A stretch of 45,976 nt of DNA from Entrophospora sp. SA101 (Eukaryota > Glomeromycota > Glomeromycetes > Entrophosporales > Entrophosporaceae): NCBI GenBank assembly GCA_958430865.1, contig CAUDNR010003713.1, positions 826 to 46,801 of the forward strand, written 5' to 3'. Positions 9,973 to 23,081 of this stretch are shown piece after piece. Within the stretch, counting starts at the first letter, position 1, and each line of letters opens with the position of its first letter. A program made the translations under genes and the position numbers. Below the pieces are notes generated by a model. That model saw only the letters and a list, made by a program, of their open reading frames with translations, had not been told where the DNA came from and did no database searches.

Positions 9973-12270
9973 TTTTTTAAAAAAGTAAACTAGTTTTAAA
10001 AAATCAAATGATAAAATCAAACTTGTAAAAATATTCGCTCGACCACGATTTTTCTATATATTAATTTTTTTTGTGTCACCCACCACAAATCCAAACAATT
10101 ATGTGATGGTCATCACTATCAATTGAAGTTTTCAAGATATCAAGTTTTTCATGACCCACCTGTTATTCTGGATATAGCGGATACATTGTTATGGTCCAAT
10201 CATGCTATTGAATGTAATAATGGACATTTATAATATTACCACAAAATATATATATTGTAAATAATATCAAAAGAGACTAAAAGACCAACACAGTTTGTCA
10301 ATTGACAACTTATTGACAAATTCAGAAACAACAACTAACAGTTAAATGATACAATTTTTTGTGTCTAAACATAATTCTCTGCCAAGTACAAGGGCTACTG
10401 TCACAAAAAAAACTGGTGTGATAAGAAAAAAGGCCTGGTTGGATTTATTTAATATCTTTATGTATGCTTGTTCTTAAATTTTTAATGGGGTTGGTTTGGT
10501 TAGTGTAATCAGTAGTAAACTTTCAAAGTAAATTAACATAAAGAAATTCCCTTTTGCCTTTTTTCATTTAAATGATTCCATTATTTGTATGGCTTCCTAA
10601 TTTGTAAATTTTATTTGAAATGATTGTGTTGTGAGATAGTAGTAACAGGATCCTTTACTATTTATTATTATACCCCCCTTATTTATATCCCATCCTCAAT
10701 TAAATCCCACAAACGAGAGTTTGTTTATATTCCAATTGAATTATATCCCTATCCAAATTTTTTGGTGCTGTTATATCCCAACTTTAATCTTATTTGTGCA
10801 TGGTAGTAACCCAACATTTACATTATGCATTAATTACAATTTTCTTGGTGGCATCTTCAAAAAAGACTTGGTTGATTCCTTTAACAACAAAATTAATTAT
10901 CAATTATTTTTTTTTTTTAAGTGGAATTTTCAAAAAGACATAAAAGAAATTACCCTTTTTTTTTACAGTTGTGGCAAAGTATCATATAAAAAAACTTGGT
11001 TTTGACTTGGGTATAACGTGTTATTCAAAAACAAAACATAAATAAATTTATAAATTTCCTTTTTGCTCAAATTCATTGAAAAAAATAATGGATAATAAAA
11101 ATAATATTAAAAACCCCACTTTCCCTAAAAGATAAAAATAGTTATTAATTATTTTTTTTTTAAAAAAAAAACTGGAATTAATACAAGTAGTGAAACTCTT
11201 TGAGAGAATATAATGTTGACTCATTCTACAATTAAAGATATTTTAATTTTAAATTAAAAATCATCACGCGAAAATACACAAAAGTACCAATACAAAAGGG
11301 GTATGATTGTATATTACCAAAACTATACGAATCATTTATTATTTGTTACACGGTTAAAAATGAAATTTCTTTATAATATTAATATCCAAGTGGGTATATA
11401 TTTCTTTCTATTTCTTTATTGTAAATTGTTACGAGGTATTTTTGCTGTTAGTCATCAAAGTATGTTACCTTTATAATTTCGTGAAATGTCAAAGTATTTA
11501 ATTTACTAGAGTTAAAAGATGACTTTCAGGTAGCACCATTTAATAGTTCTGGCATTTGGCTAAGGCTCTGAAAGAATTCGAATCGAGTAGAATTTTAAAG
11601 TGACTTGATTCGAATTCAAAAAAAAACTGGATTTGACTCGAATAAAACCAGATTTCTAAAATTTTTTAAATATATTTAATATTAAATATAAGGAGGGATT
11701 CTCGAATAAGAGTTTGTATTACGAATACATAATATTTATATTTTTTAAATTTATATTTTTAAAATTTAAATGTTAAAATTCCTGTATTAATAACATTAAT
11801 TACGAACATAATTTACAGTTGCACAATTCACTGTAAGTAATAAATAATAAATGGCTGCATTGTTGAAAATGATGAATTTCTTCAAGTACAGTGTGTTCAA
11901 AGAAGAAACAAGAAGTGAAACGTTTCACAGTTGTGGATGAAAAAGCCAAATGCAATTATTTGCATTAGATAAATATTTTCGACTTTAATTTTGTCGTGGT
12001 GAATTTGAAATTCACGCGCGTGAAAATCCAAATTAGCCAATCAGAATTTTGTATCCAAATAAATTTCAAATTGCAAATTTTTAGGTTTGAACCAAATCAA
12101 AACACGATTCGTTCAAATTCGTATTGGATTCGAACGAAAATTGAATGATTTGAATTTCATTGATTCGTTTGGAGTCTCGAATATAAACTTTTAAAATTGA
12201 TTTTTGATTACTTAAATAAATATTTTATTGTGAATAAATGTTTATAAACAAAATTAAAAAATACAATTTT
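9973..12270. other. Long intergenic region with TTCGAAT-rich tract (left)
   Basis: No gene is supported. From about 11570 to 12185 the motif TTCGAAT/ATTCGAA and close variants (gattcg, ctcgaat) recur many times. Inside this tract is the palindrome TTCACGCGCGTGAA (12011-12024). The cluster looks like a degenerate repeat or transposon remnant, but no clean terminal repeats were found. Confidence 0.4.
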
Positions 12271-15200
12271 CTAAATTTTAGTTTTAGGTTTAATAAATAT
12301 AAAAAACCATTCATCTTCTGAAATTTCTTTATACCCAGGTGCCATAATATGAATTTCTTTATTGTTTCCATTATTATCATTTTCATCATCATCGTGAGCA
12401 TTATTATCATCGACAACTTTATTTTTGATCATTTTAATTTTTGGCAATTTCGTTTTACCAGGTACCAATGGAAAACAGTTAACCTTGAACAGGTATGAAC
12501 CTAATGGTGAAACATTAAAATAGGTCTGTTTATAGCCTGAAAATACAAATGTGTCATTTACTTCAACCATGACATCTATTTTTATTTGAGTGTTGGTCCA
12601 ATTGATTAATTTTAAAGTTAGAGTGAATATTTTTCCGACAATTGATTTTTTTGGAATTGCTATTATTTTACGTTATAAAGAAAAAATAAATTATTATTAA
12701 TGATAAAGTTTTTCTCTAAAAATAAAACTTTTATTTAAAACATAGGCTTTACTTAGTATCGCAGTTAAATCAGTTTTAGGAATTATTATTTGTGGCGTCA
12801 TCATTGTTGTCTCAGTATATGGAATAAAAATATTTTTAATGAGTTCTTTTCTAAAAATAAAAAAATAAGAATTATTGGTAAATCTTCCATTCATCCTTAA
12901 CAAGAACAAATGAAAACTTTGGAACTTAAATCAATTACCTTTTCCATTGAATGTCAAGTAATCCAACATCGATATTATAATCATTAGAAATATAATCCAA
13001 TATTGTAAGTTCTAATAAATAATTAACCTGATGTTTATGACCAGTTTTCCATACTGTCAGGAGAGAGAAAACAAAAAAAAAATTTTTAAAACCATAATTT
13101 TTTCCTTAAAAATGAGAAATTGTAAAAATAAATACTTTGATCTTCCAACTCGTTGTTCTTTGATTCTATAATTTCAATTTTAGCTTGAGAATTCGCTTGA
13201 CCCAACTAATAATATATACACGTAATGAAATTTACTAATCAGATTAAAAAAAAAAAAAACGAAATACTTTTTTAAGAATAGTAAATATCTACCAAAACCA
13301 AATCAATTCCAGTTACTAAAAGGTCCCAAGGTCCATTGCTTGTAATTTTTGCAGTCAAAAGATGTCGGTCAATTCTTTTAATGACGACGGGAGAATTTTC
13401 AGAATTAGTAGCATCTTTCTCATGCTTTATTTCTTCAATCTGTGGAACAATACTATAAGAAACTGTAAATGGTTCTATAAATGATACTTTGATTTCTTCT
13501 TTCTTTTCAATCCATTCTTGGTTTATAAAATTTGTTGATGATATTGACAGTGACGGTGACAGCGGTGATGACAGTGGTGATGATGATGATGTTATAGTGG
13601 ACGTGTTAGTTGAATACATAACCTAATATAAAATAAAACAAATAACAACAATAATAACGATAACATTAATAATGAATATTATTATTATTATATATATCTT
13701 TAGAAAACTTTATAAAACAGTTTGATACTTACAACTAAATGTAATGTTCTAAAATTTATAGTCTTTTTTCCAATAATATAAATGGTTTTTACACAAGATT
13801 GACCTGCAGGTATTATATCAAGATCAATATCTTTCAAACTATTTAATCCATTGCTTGCAGGATCTAGCTTAACAGAATCTTCTGAATCTAAATAATAATA
13901 ATCAAAAATTAACGCATTGATTTATTATTAATTTTTAATATTTTAAAAACTTTTTTTTATTCAAAAAAAAAAAAAAAAACCTTTTGACTCATTAATTATA
14001 TCAATATTCATAAATGCCTTAACATCTTCTGATTCCAAGTTAGTGACAACAAGTTCGATTGGATAATACTCATCTAATAAAACTGGATTGGAAAAGTTTG
14101 CTTTGATTTCTAATTTGGGTGGTTTTTTTGTCACTCTAGAAAAAAGAATGGGTTATTAGCAATTAAAAAAATATTTTTTTTACAAAAATTTCCTTTAAAT
14201 GAAATAAAAATTATTCACTTTAATATATTTTGCTCTTTAATATTTTTAAATGTTGGTACAGTAGCTAAAAATAAATAAATAAATTCAATTACTATTCTTT
14301 TTTAAAAAAAGGTATAGATAAATCAATCAATAAATCTCTTACCGGTTTTTATAAGCCATTTACGTCTTGATTGGGTTTCACGTTGTCCACTTAAATCAAA
14401 ACGGAGTTCGATTCTCCATTTAGTATTTAAAATTCCAAGTGTAACAACTTGAAGCTTGAAAAAAAAAATATAAATCAAATCATATTAATATAATTAAAAA
14501 TTTTATATGATGCAAAATTAATATTTCATCATTTACATGAGATTCACCACTCTCTTTTGGCGTTATTATGCCTTCGAAAACTCTTGTTACACCTTTTTGA
14601 AAAATAAGTTTCACATCTTTCACCCATGCATAACCTTCACCACCTTCAACCTCTTCCCAGGAACAATCTTTACAATCTATCAATTGAATCTTAGAGTCAT
14701 CAATTTCCTCATCGTCATGCGATTTATCCTTTAAATAATGATTAAAATGAGCGTCACTAAATGTGAAGCGTATGAATGAAAACCGTAAAGGCAAAGGAGG
14801 AGAATCAGGTGATGTAGTTATAGTGACTTGAAATAAAGTGGGTTCACCAACAAAAGCCATGGATTGTTTGAATTGAACATGACATGTTACTAGATATCAA
14901 TTAATTTAATAAAGTAGCAGAAAATTTGTTAAGATAATAATATTTTATAAAATGGCAACCTTTTTATAAAATTCTTGTATAATTTTTTTGCGCACAAATT
15001 TGTAAGGATACAAAATGGACTTGTTTCATTCATATTAAGAATAACTGGCTTAATATTACCAAGATTCTCTATCTCATTCTATATTATTATTATTATTATT
15101 ATATTATATTATATTATATTATAAAGGAAAGAAAAAATAAATAATAAATATGACATAATATGACTATTATTAAATACTTTTGAATAATAAATAACTCACA

Positions 15201-18184
15201 CGAAAAATAATATTTGTTAACTCATTTTGAATTTCAGTTCTTTTTTGTTCATCCATAATAAATTCTAACAATCATAAAAATCATAAATTTAATTTAAAAA
15301 AATTTTATATTTCATATGATCTATTATATATATCTATTTTATACTTACGGTCTGATAAAAGTTCAATCAAATATTTGACAACATCTTCCCAATTACCAAG
15401 AACTTTTGCACACCTCAAGGATAATTGTAGAATTGATTCTAAAATAGTATGCCAACCTTCTTTACGATATGTTTTAGCAATTCTTTCAAAAAATCTAAAA
15501 AAAAAGAAAAAAACTGTTGTCATTTTATTATTTATAAATTAAAATCATACGTAAATATATATATATATATATAATATACTTTATTGCCATATCATATTTC
15601 CCAGATTCAAAATAAGTTTCTGCAATTTCGGAAGCAAGATAATAAGTCATACGACCGGGTTTCTGTTTTTTAAATTGTTCGTAACTCTTTGTTAAAAGTT
15701 CAATTGTTAACCCTGAATGATCAAGCATCCGTTCAGCTTCTAATATAGAATCTGGTATCTTTGCAACAACGTCTATCCCTTCATGTATCGACTAGTTTTT
15801 TGAGGAGGAGAAATAATTCATTGTTATATTTATTTATAAAAAAGGAATTAAATAATAAATGTATTTTTTCCTAACCTTTTCTATATCTAAAAATTTTTGT
15901 CTTTTGATAGAATTATATTTGGCTGCCAAATAATAATAGAAACCAGGATGTTGCAAAACCATGGTTGGATTTACACCAAAGTTTGGATTATTGTTACTGC
16001 TTAAAGAGTAACGATAATCTGCAGACAGTGATGGTGCTGAAATAGAGTGAGACAGTTTTGATGCATCTTGTATGATAAAACCAGATCTTGTTGCAACTTC
16101 TATTATTTCACCAAATACACGATATTGTTTAGACAACCATGACCAATACTCAAATGTGTCATCTTCTCCTATTCCTAACTTATTACATATTTGTTTAAAT
16201 GTTTTCACATGTTTGTTTAATTGAGCCAAGGCACCCAAAGGTGAATCCATGAGAATACTTATTTTACAAATCTATTTAAATTTTTTTAGTAAATAAATGA
16301 ACGTCTTTTTCAAAACAAAATACCTTTTTTTAAAAAAGGATAATATTAATATTAACCTTAACGTTAATACAATCTGTCAAAATTCTTGCTTCTTCCCAAC
16401 GTTTACTACGAATTGTTAGGCCAGGAGCTCCTGGTGAGATGACAGATTCAGGGGAGAAAAGATCCGTGAGAAGATTATAAGCTGATTCATAATAACTATT
16501 TTTACAAATAATAAAAAAAATTATTATTTATTGATGTTTGATATTATATGTTCAACAACCAGATAAATACTTTAAAGCGGCATCCAGTTCTTGACGAAAT
16601 TCAGCAAAAACAGCCAATTTATAATCATAACGAATCATCCATCCTTGAGTGCCAAGTGGTGTTGGTGCAGATAGTGGATAATCTATAAGTTGTTGTTGAT
16701 TATAGCCAGGGCTGCTGATGCTAAATGATGAGGTTGCTCTTTTACGTTTAATTCTTTTACTATGTTCCCGGTAATAATTTAATCCATGCTCATACAATGA
16801 TTTTTGCAAACTTTTTATTTTATTATAAATAAATAAATATATTAATTGTAAGGGTAAATATTATATAAATTTATATAAAAATAATTCATATAATTTTATC
16901 TTACTTTATAACAAAATTTTGCAATTCGTCATATGAACTTGGATATAATACGAAGAAGCAATTTCTAACATATAAGCCACTAACTTTTCTTATATAATTC
17001 AACCTTTCTTCAATTATTTGATCTAAAATTATTATTATTATTAAAATCAACATATTACTGAATTAATTTAAAATTTTAAGGATAATTAAATAAATAATAA
17101 AATATGAAAATTCATCAAATACCAAAAGGTGTTTTTATGACAATTACTGCAGCAAATTTAATTCCTCTATCTATTAAAGATTTTCTATCAAAATAATAAA
17201 TAAAATAAAATTAATTATTTAAATGTATGTGTAAAACACAAACACACACCACATATATGACTAACAACCTCTTTTCATTAATTTCTATTGCTAAAGCATG
17301 ATCTCTTTCCTTTTCTGGATTTTCATTAAAACCCAATTGACCTTCATCCTGTTTACTCTCTGCCAAGGAGACATTACCACCACCAACACCATCACCAATA
17401 GCAGTACTAGTAGTAGTATTAGTAGTAGGTTTATACCATAAGTCATAAAATCCAACAACAACACATGGCAAAATTTCTCGATGTCTTCGAACCCAAAGTT
17501 GAGGAATTAAACCATCAGGATGTACCGGAGACCCTGGTGTATGTGGCGATAGTGAGGAATGATGAGGTGTTGATGGAGGTTTCAATGGTTTTCGTGGAGG
17601 AAATTGAAAATTCTAATATATAATTCAGAGATTCGATTGTTTTATACTAGATGTCAATTGTTCTTCTCTAAAATAATTTAAAACATGCGGCTCTTTGTAA
17701 ATTAAAGGCTATGAACAATGAATAATTACAATATGAATAAAATAATGGGGGAATTTAAAATAACTTTTTTTAAAGAAAATAATATATAAATTCTAAAACA
17801 CTAAAAAATTATAATTTCAATGGTTGTTAAATCTATGGAATGAAGGATCCATTCATTTATTTTTTATTAACGAACCTTATCAACAAATGTCACATTGAAT
17901 GTTGTATTAGAATTTTTCCCAAGATCCCAAACACTAGCTTGAGCTTTGTTCATAAAAAGCGATATTAAAGTTTGTGATATTTGATTAGTTGTTAAGCCTG
18001 GTAGAGTATTAGAACTTGATGAATTTCGTTGTAAGCCACTACCACCAGATTTTGGATTGACAGGAGCGGGAGGATTATTACTACTGTTGGATTGTTCTGA
18101 TGACGAGTCTTTTTCTCTGTTTAGACCCATCACCATCATTAAGGGAACATGTGGAAGAATAAATTCTGGTGGATAACTATCCAT
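12271..18184 (-). CDS. TRAPPC11: TRAPP complex subunit 11 (foie gras/gryzun protein), complete, 1306 aa, 21 exons
   Basis: Subunit of the TRAPPIII tethering complex, acting in ER-Golgi traffic and autophagy. Exons 1-4 are 17876-18184, 17269-17612, 17123-17184 and 16905-17022; exons 5-21 run from 16571-16810 to 12271-12659. All splice phases agree and give 1307 codons including the stop. Landmarks are LWVRRHREILPCVVVGFYDLW (N-terminal part), LYEHGLNYYREHSKRIKRKR (start of the foie gras region), PLGALAQLNKHVKTFKQIC (about 415-435), HPGFYYYLAAKY (about 513-524), PGRMTYYLASEIAETYFESG, and the gryzun-type C-terminus with VFSGYKQ (1216-1222) and PLVPGKTKLPKI. It is somewhat longer than the human protein (about 1130 aa), partly through a Ser/Asn/Pro-rich N-terminal insert. 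It lies across the duplication breakpoint: exons 1-4 are in the single-copy spacer, exons 5-21 in the arm. Confidence 0.93.
16811..16904 (-). other. TRAPPC11 intron 4, holding the inner duplication breakpoint
   Basis: GT at 16904 and AG at 16811. The mirrored sequence stops after 16858, so 48 bp of this 94-bp intron are in the arm and 46 bp are single copy. The right-arm side shows unrelated sequence from 29073 leftward, with no evident target-site duplication or long microhomology at the join. Confidence 0.85.
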
Positions 18185-19468
18185 AATTTATTTAATTGCA
18201 GAATCTCGGAAAACAAAAATTTTTTTATTATTATTTCTGAGTGTAGTCACGTGATTTACACAATTGAAATCTTGTACTAGGGGTTATGGTTCAAACGCTG
18301 CATATGGTGCGAGTCACTCTAACACAACAAATAATTTTAAAGCTAAACGGGGAAATATTGAATGCTAGTCTAAAAAAAATAGTTGACTAGTTCTACAATC
18401 CATCGTCGAGATAATTTTAAAAGAATTATTAGTTCCAAGTAATGTTGTTTGACGAAATGTTACCAAAGTTGTAAAACTATTACGTCAAATTAACCATTAA
18501 TTTAAAGGCTAATAAATATAAAAGCTCACAACAAAAGCTTGTAAATATATATTACAAGGTCCCCAAGGAGCCAAGTTTTTCTTTTGCTGAATACAAATCC
18601 AATTACACACACTCATTATAACATGATACATGATCGGGAGATAAAATCATCATCGGGTCGACTAATCTTAGTGTAATTATTATCAAATGAAAAATTTACA
18701 CAAAAGCTTGTAATTATTATCAAGCTACATTGTAAATAATTACGGAGGCCTTTAAAATATCAATATTGATTGATTAAGTTACAAATCCATCTTTATCTTT
18801 GTCCTTATTGTAGTGAATGACGAAAATTTCACTGAGAATAACTTCTGGTCCTCGCAGAGGAAAATAACAGATAATTAACTGTGATAGAATATAAACATTG
18901 TCTTTATTTTCTTTGCTTAAAGTGCTTTGATAAAAGCAACAAGTGTAGTTAACAATTGTGGAGCTTGGTAAAAAGTCACGTTTATTTGCTTTAGTGAGCA
19001 AGTAAGCAAGGATAGGTAAAACTAACGTTGTTGGTTAACTAGTGGGTGTCAATCAAGTATCGTCCAAAGGTTAATCGGAAATACTGGTAGTATTATTGTA
19101 ATCGTAAATGTAAGGGTAAACAACTGAAACAAATTGATTAAGTGTGTTCACAGATTCGTCTAGGTGCAGTGATTGAGAACCAAAGTAAATGCATAAACTA
19201 ATTAATTAAGATTAACCAAAAGTTAAGCCACAATTGTTAACCAAAATGATGTCTCACAATATCACCATTTAACAAGAATCAGAAAACTGTAGAAAGTTAT
19301 TATAAAATAAGGATAAAATAAAAAGATAATAAATTTATAGTGGAGATTAAATTAGTCATTCATTGCTTTACTAGAGTTTAATTAATTAATTAATATTGTT
19401 AGTAATGATTAATGGAAAGTAATTCCAATTGATTAATAACGAAATTTTTATTTACCTTTGTAAACATT
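18185..19468. other. Intergenic between TRAPPC11 promoter and kinase 3' end
   Basis: Holds the upstream region of TRAPPC11. A 75-codon minus-strand frame at 18774-19001 (with SLRGPEVILSEIF-like wording: PLRGPEVILSEIFVIHYNKD) has fairly protein-like composition but no recognised homologue and no splice partners that I could assign. It could be a gene or transposon remnant. No RNA gene was found. Confidence 0.3.
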
Positions 19469-20978
19469 CTAGAGAAAAGAGTTAAAATCAAGATCATTTA
19501 ACGAACTATCATTACATGTATAAATTTTAAAGCTTTTAGATTTAGCAATCTCTTCATCTAATATTCTACTTGTATGATATGCATCTGGATGTGATTTGTG
19601 TGCTTGTTGCGAATCACCATCACCAGTAGTAGTATTATTACTATTGTTATCATTATTATTTTTAATAATTTCGCTATTTTTATCATAAGCAAAAACATAA
19701 ATCTCTCTACTGGTTGGTCTCTTTGATGGATCCACATCCCAACACCTCTGCATCATTTCTGCATAATCATCAGGCATTTCAGGTAATATTGGTGGTCGTA
19801 AACCTTCACATATATCAAAAATTAAACAATGATTGTGAGCCCTATCATCAAATGGTGGATGGCCTGCAAATATTTCCCACATTAACATCCCAACATTATA
19901 GATATCTGATTCTTTGGTGTTCTTTTTGCCTCTAAATAGCTCAGGTGCAAGATATGATACAATTCCATAGATTTTATTTGATAACTTTTCATCAACTGGT
20001 CCACATAATCCTAAATCTGTAATATAACAACTACCTCCTTCCACAAGTATGTTGCCACTATGTAAATCACAATGGATTAAATCTTTTTCGTGTATACAAT
20101 ATAATGCATAACATAAATCCATAAAGATTGTGATTCTGTCTTTTAATGTTAAATTTAAGTGATTTTTTTGCAAATAATCCCTTAAATTTCCCTCTCGAGC
20201 ATAAGATAAAGCTATTGCATAATTTCCATCATCTGGGAATTTAGTTATACCAAAGCAAGGATTAATCATCCCTGATTTAATTTTACAATAACTCATTGCC
20301 TGTAATTAAATATAAAATCAATTAGTATTATATATAATACAGTATTGTTTAAATGACAACTACCAACCTCATCAAAAAAGTCATTTTCTGGATTACTTGA
20401 ATTGTTTAAACTTTTTAATACCACATGTTGCTTTCCTAAATAACTAAATTCCATTTTATTTTCGTCATAATCAGTTATTCTTCCTCTAGTCCATGTAGCA
20501 GTAAAAATTGAACTAAATCCACCTTCAGTTAACTTTGTTACTTTTTCAAATTGCTCAAAAGGTATCCATTCTAAAATATAAGTTGGCAGAGAAGATTTTG
20601 TTTGAGATTGTTGAATAAAATCATCAATTATGTTATTTCCAGATGTCCAACTGGTGAAAAGACTCTGTAATTGTAAACTAATACAACCTTCACAGAATCT
20701 ATCAGAGTATCTTGTCAATTTACATTTGTTACATTCTTTTGATTTGCCCAATCCATACACTGCATTACTTAATTCAAACTCATAAATAAACCTTTCCTTG
20801 CAAAATTTATTTTCATTTTCGGAAAGCTCCTTGTTTTTTTGACCAATGAAAAAAAATAAATTTTTCTACTTTCTCTATCAGAATTAACCACTGCATTACG
20901 ATATATTTCACCATAAATTTTGCATAGAAAATCCTTTCTTTCTGGTGATAACGATGATAATAATCTAGCGTATGACAT
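19469..20978 (-). CDS. TKL-family protein kinase, 460 aa, 3 exons (single copy)
   Basis: Predicted exons are 20889-20978, 20368-20829 and 19469-20299, with consistent phases and 461 codons including the stop. The order is the same as in the arm kinase: cysteine cluster C63/C66/C76/C79, WTSGN (91-95), glycine loop TEGGF (131-135), ATP lysine K169 (VVLK), catalytic D262 in HCDLHSGN, DLG 279-281, APE 302-304, DIYNVGMLMWEI, and a tail with HPDAYHTSRIL. The residue before the catalytic Asp is Cys, so it is non-RD. The sequence is clearly diverged from the arm kinase, so this is an older paralogue and not part of the recent duplication. The first exon (MSYARLLSSLSPERKDF) and its 59-bp intron are the least certain parts. 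Confidence 0.87.
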
Positions 20979-21199
20979 TATATAAAAATATAAAATATAA
21001 AAGTCGACTTGATGTTTTAACAGTGAAGATTTTTTCGAGAATAACAATTACATTATTTCCTTTTTCTTTACGGAATTAATGGTGTGTAACAAACAATGTT
21101 CTCGTAATATTGTGTGATAATCTAACTTTTTGTTATAATGGGTTTTTTTTGACAGTAAAATAGTTTATTTATTGCCTTTAAATTTTTCTCTAACAGGAT
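20979..21199. other. Upstream region of the single-copy TKL kinase
   Basis: Short AT-rich stretch between the kinase ATG and the fold-back element. It presumably holds the promoter; no specific motif could be assigned. Confidence 0.3.
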
Positions 21200-22110
21200 C
21201 AATTGATAAAGAATTAATATAAATCTTGAAAAATTGAAAATGAAAATTGCATTATTTAAAGAACAACTCCAATCAGCGCCAAACTCTAGTGGTTGATTTA
21301 TCGTGACTCAACAATTAAAGGATTTCAGCATTCTTTGTTTTCTATTTTCATCACTTTTAAATTAAAACTTACAAAAATTTGTACCAAACAAAACCTATCT
21401 TGTGTGCTATGTAAAGGTCGTTCTACGTATCAACATTGATCAACGTATGTTGCTTCGAACTCAGACGCCCAATTCCGTTTTTACTTTATTATTAATATTA
21501 CTTTGTAATGACTATGACGCACAGTTAACTTTAAAGTTAAAATTCGAAAAAATCAATTTAACACAACTCGTAGGTATGTAAAAGTTGCTCTACATGCCAA
21601 TATTGATCTGCTTCAAACTCAGGCACTAAAGACAATTCAGACGCGTATTGATTTTTTCATTTTATGAAATGTAATGATAAAGAAGAAATATTGGTAACAG
21701 TTGTAATAGTTTTAGTAATAATAAAACAAATTAAAACTATTCTATTATTATTACATACATATGAGTTGTGTTAAATTGATTTTTTTTCGAATTTTCGACT
21801 TTTGAAGTTAACTACATATAATAATAATAGTAATACACAATAATATTAATAATGTGCTTGAGCTGTCTTTAGTGCGAGTTTGAAGTAATATAGGTTGATC
21901 AATATTAGTACTTAGAACGACATTTACATAGCACATAAGACAGGTTTTGGTACAGATTTTTGTATGAAAAGATTTTAAAAGTGGTAAAAATATATAGAAA
22001 CAAATAATGATGAAATTCTTTTGATAAATCGATCACTAGAGTTTGGTGATGATGAAGTAGTTATTTAAATAACGTAATTTTCATTTTTCAATTACATCCT
22101 TTATCAATTA
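21200..22110. mobile_element. Fold-back (palindromic) element, about 0.9 kb
   Basis: The segment 21200-21470 reappears in reverse complement at about 21857-22110 with many small differences (shared words include AATTGATAAA, CCAAACTCTAGTG, GTGCTATGTAAA and TATTGATCAAC). A second, inner pair is nested inside it: 21523-21579 against 21752-21817 (AAAATCAATTTAACACAACTC). A partial direct repeat of the outer arm sits at about 21580-21640. No coding capacity. The arms have diverged, so this is an old non-autonomous fold-back element. Confidence 0.75.
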
Positions 22111-23071
22111 ATCGGCAATTAAATAAACTATAAAAAATGTATACGAAAAAATTATTTGGTGTACGTCATTTAGTTCTCCACAAAGAAAAACAAGTAAATG
22201 AAAACGTAACAGTGAGTTTCGTGAAATACAGATTGATATTATAGTGAGATGATATTTTTGGTGTCATAGTATTATAAAGTCGCATGTCTCGATCACTTAT
22301 ATAGGATATTCCTTTAAATTAAAGGAAAATATTATATACAGAAAGGTTCTTTTTACGGAATATACAGAACCCTACAAATTAGTATAAGATTTCAATGATT
22401 TCAATGGTGATAGTTTTCAAAAATCACTTATGTTCCTGTGATGGTTTAGCAACATGCGTTATTTATACATTAATTTTTATTATATATTTTTTAAATAGAA
22501 ATAAAAATTATTTTTTACTATATATTTTTATCATTATTATTTTTTCTAGCATTGCTAGTCAACTAGCAATATCCACTACTAGAAAATTTATCTTTAGCCA
22601 TGATTAGGAATTTTTTTCAAGACAACTAAGTCAAGAAAATATTGGTCAAAATTTTATTTTTTTAGTTTAATAAAAATGTTTAGAGATGCTAAATTTTGCA
22701 CATAATTTTGTGATTTTTTAAAAAATAAAAATTTAATCAGTACTCCTTTTTAACATTAGGCGAATATATTATTTAATAGATTACTTTATACATTCAATGG
22801 TTAATATTTCAAGATGATGGTTATTAACATAGATTGGTTAATTGTTAAAACTTCATGTCAAGATTTTTTTTCAAATTTTTTTTTATTTATAATTTTATAA
22901 ATTTTATATACAAATTTTGACAATTTGTGATTTCCTAATCAACTCATTAATTTTTTCTATTACTATTACTATTTTTATTGTTATCATTATTATTTTTTTA
23001 TTATCATTATTATTTTTTCTATTACTATTATTACCATTATTATTATTTTTTTTTACATTTTGATCTAGTAT
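22111..23071. other. AT-rich spacer left of the N gap
   Basis: No gene is supported. An 8-bp hairpin (ATTGCTAG-TCAA-CTAGCAAT) lies near 22551-22570. From about 22955 to 23055 there is a degenerate (TTATTA/TTTCTATTAC)n pyrimidine-rich tract, and the sequence then stops at the assembly gap; this low complexity probably caused it. The symmetry axis of the palindrome (22966) falls in this tract. Confidence 0.45.
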
Positions 23072-23081
23072 NNNNNNNNNN
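23072..23081. other. Assembly gap (10 N)
   Basis: Ten undetermined bases, most likely a placeholder of arbitrary length placed by scaffolding. The left contig part is 23071 bp and the right 22895 bp, so the gap lies about 110 bp from the centre of the inverted duplication. Linkage between the two arms rests on this join. Confidence 0.99.

Larger units (their letters stand above)
1..16858 (+). repeat. Left arm of giant perfect inverted duplication
   Basis: This stretch is the reverse complement of 29074-45931, with position x pairing with 45932-x. Every open frame in it has an identical partner in the other arm at exactly the mirrored coordinate, so there is no net insertion or deletion over 16.86 kb. 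All stretches compared by eye, including introns and homopolymer runs, match. The inner end is sharp: 16858 pairs with 29074, and the next base pair (16859 T against 29073 C) fails. The outer end is not reached inside the window. Confidence 0.97.

Noticed and set aside
12225..12416. Met/Ile-rich frame overlapping the TRAPPC11 3' exon
   Set aside because: Shadow of the last TRAPPC11 exon in another frame.
18250..18310. GGTTCAAACGC word resembling a tRNA B box
   Set aside because: No A box at the right distance and no cloverleaf could be formed.
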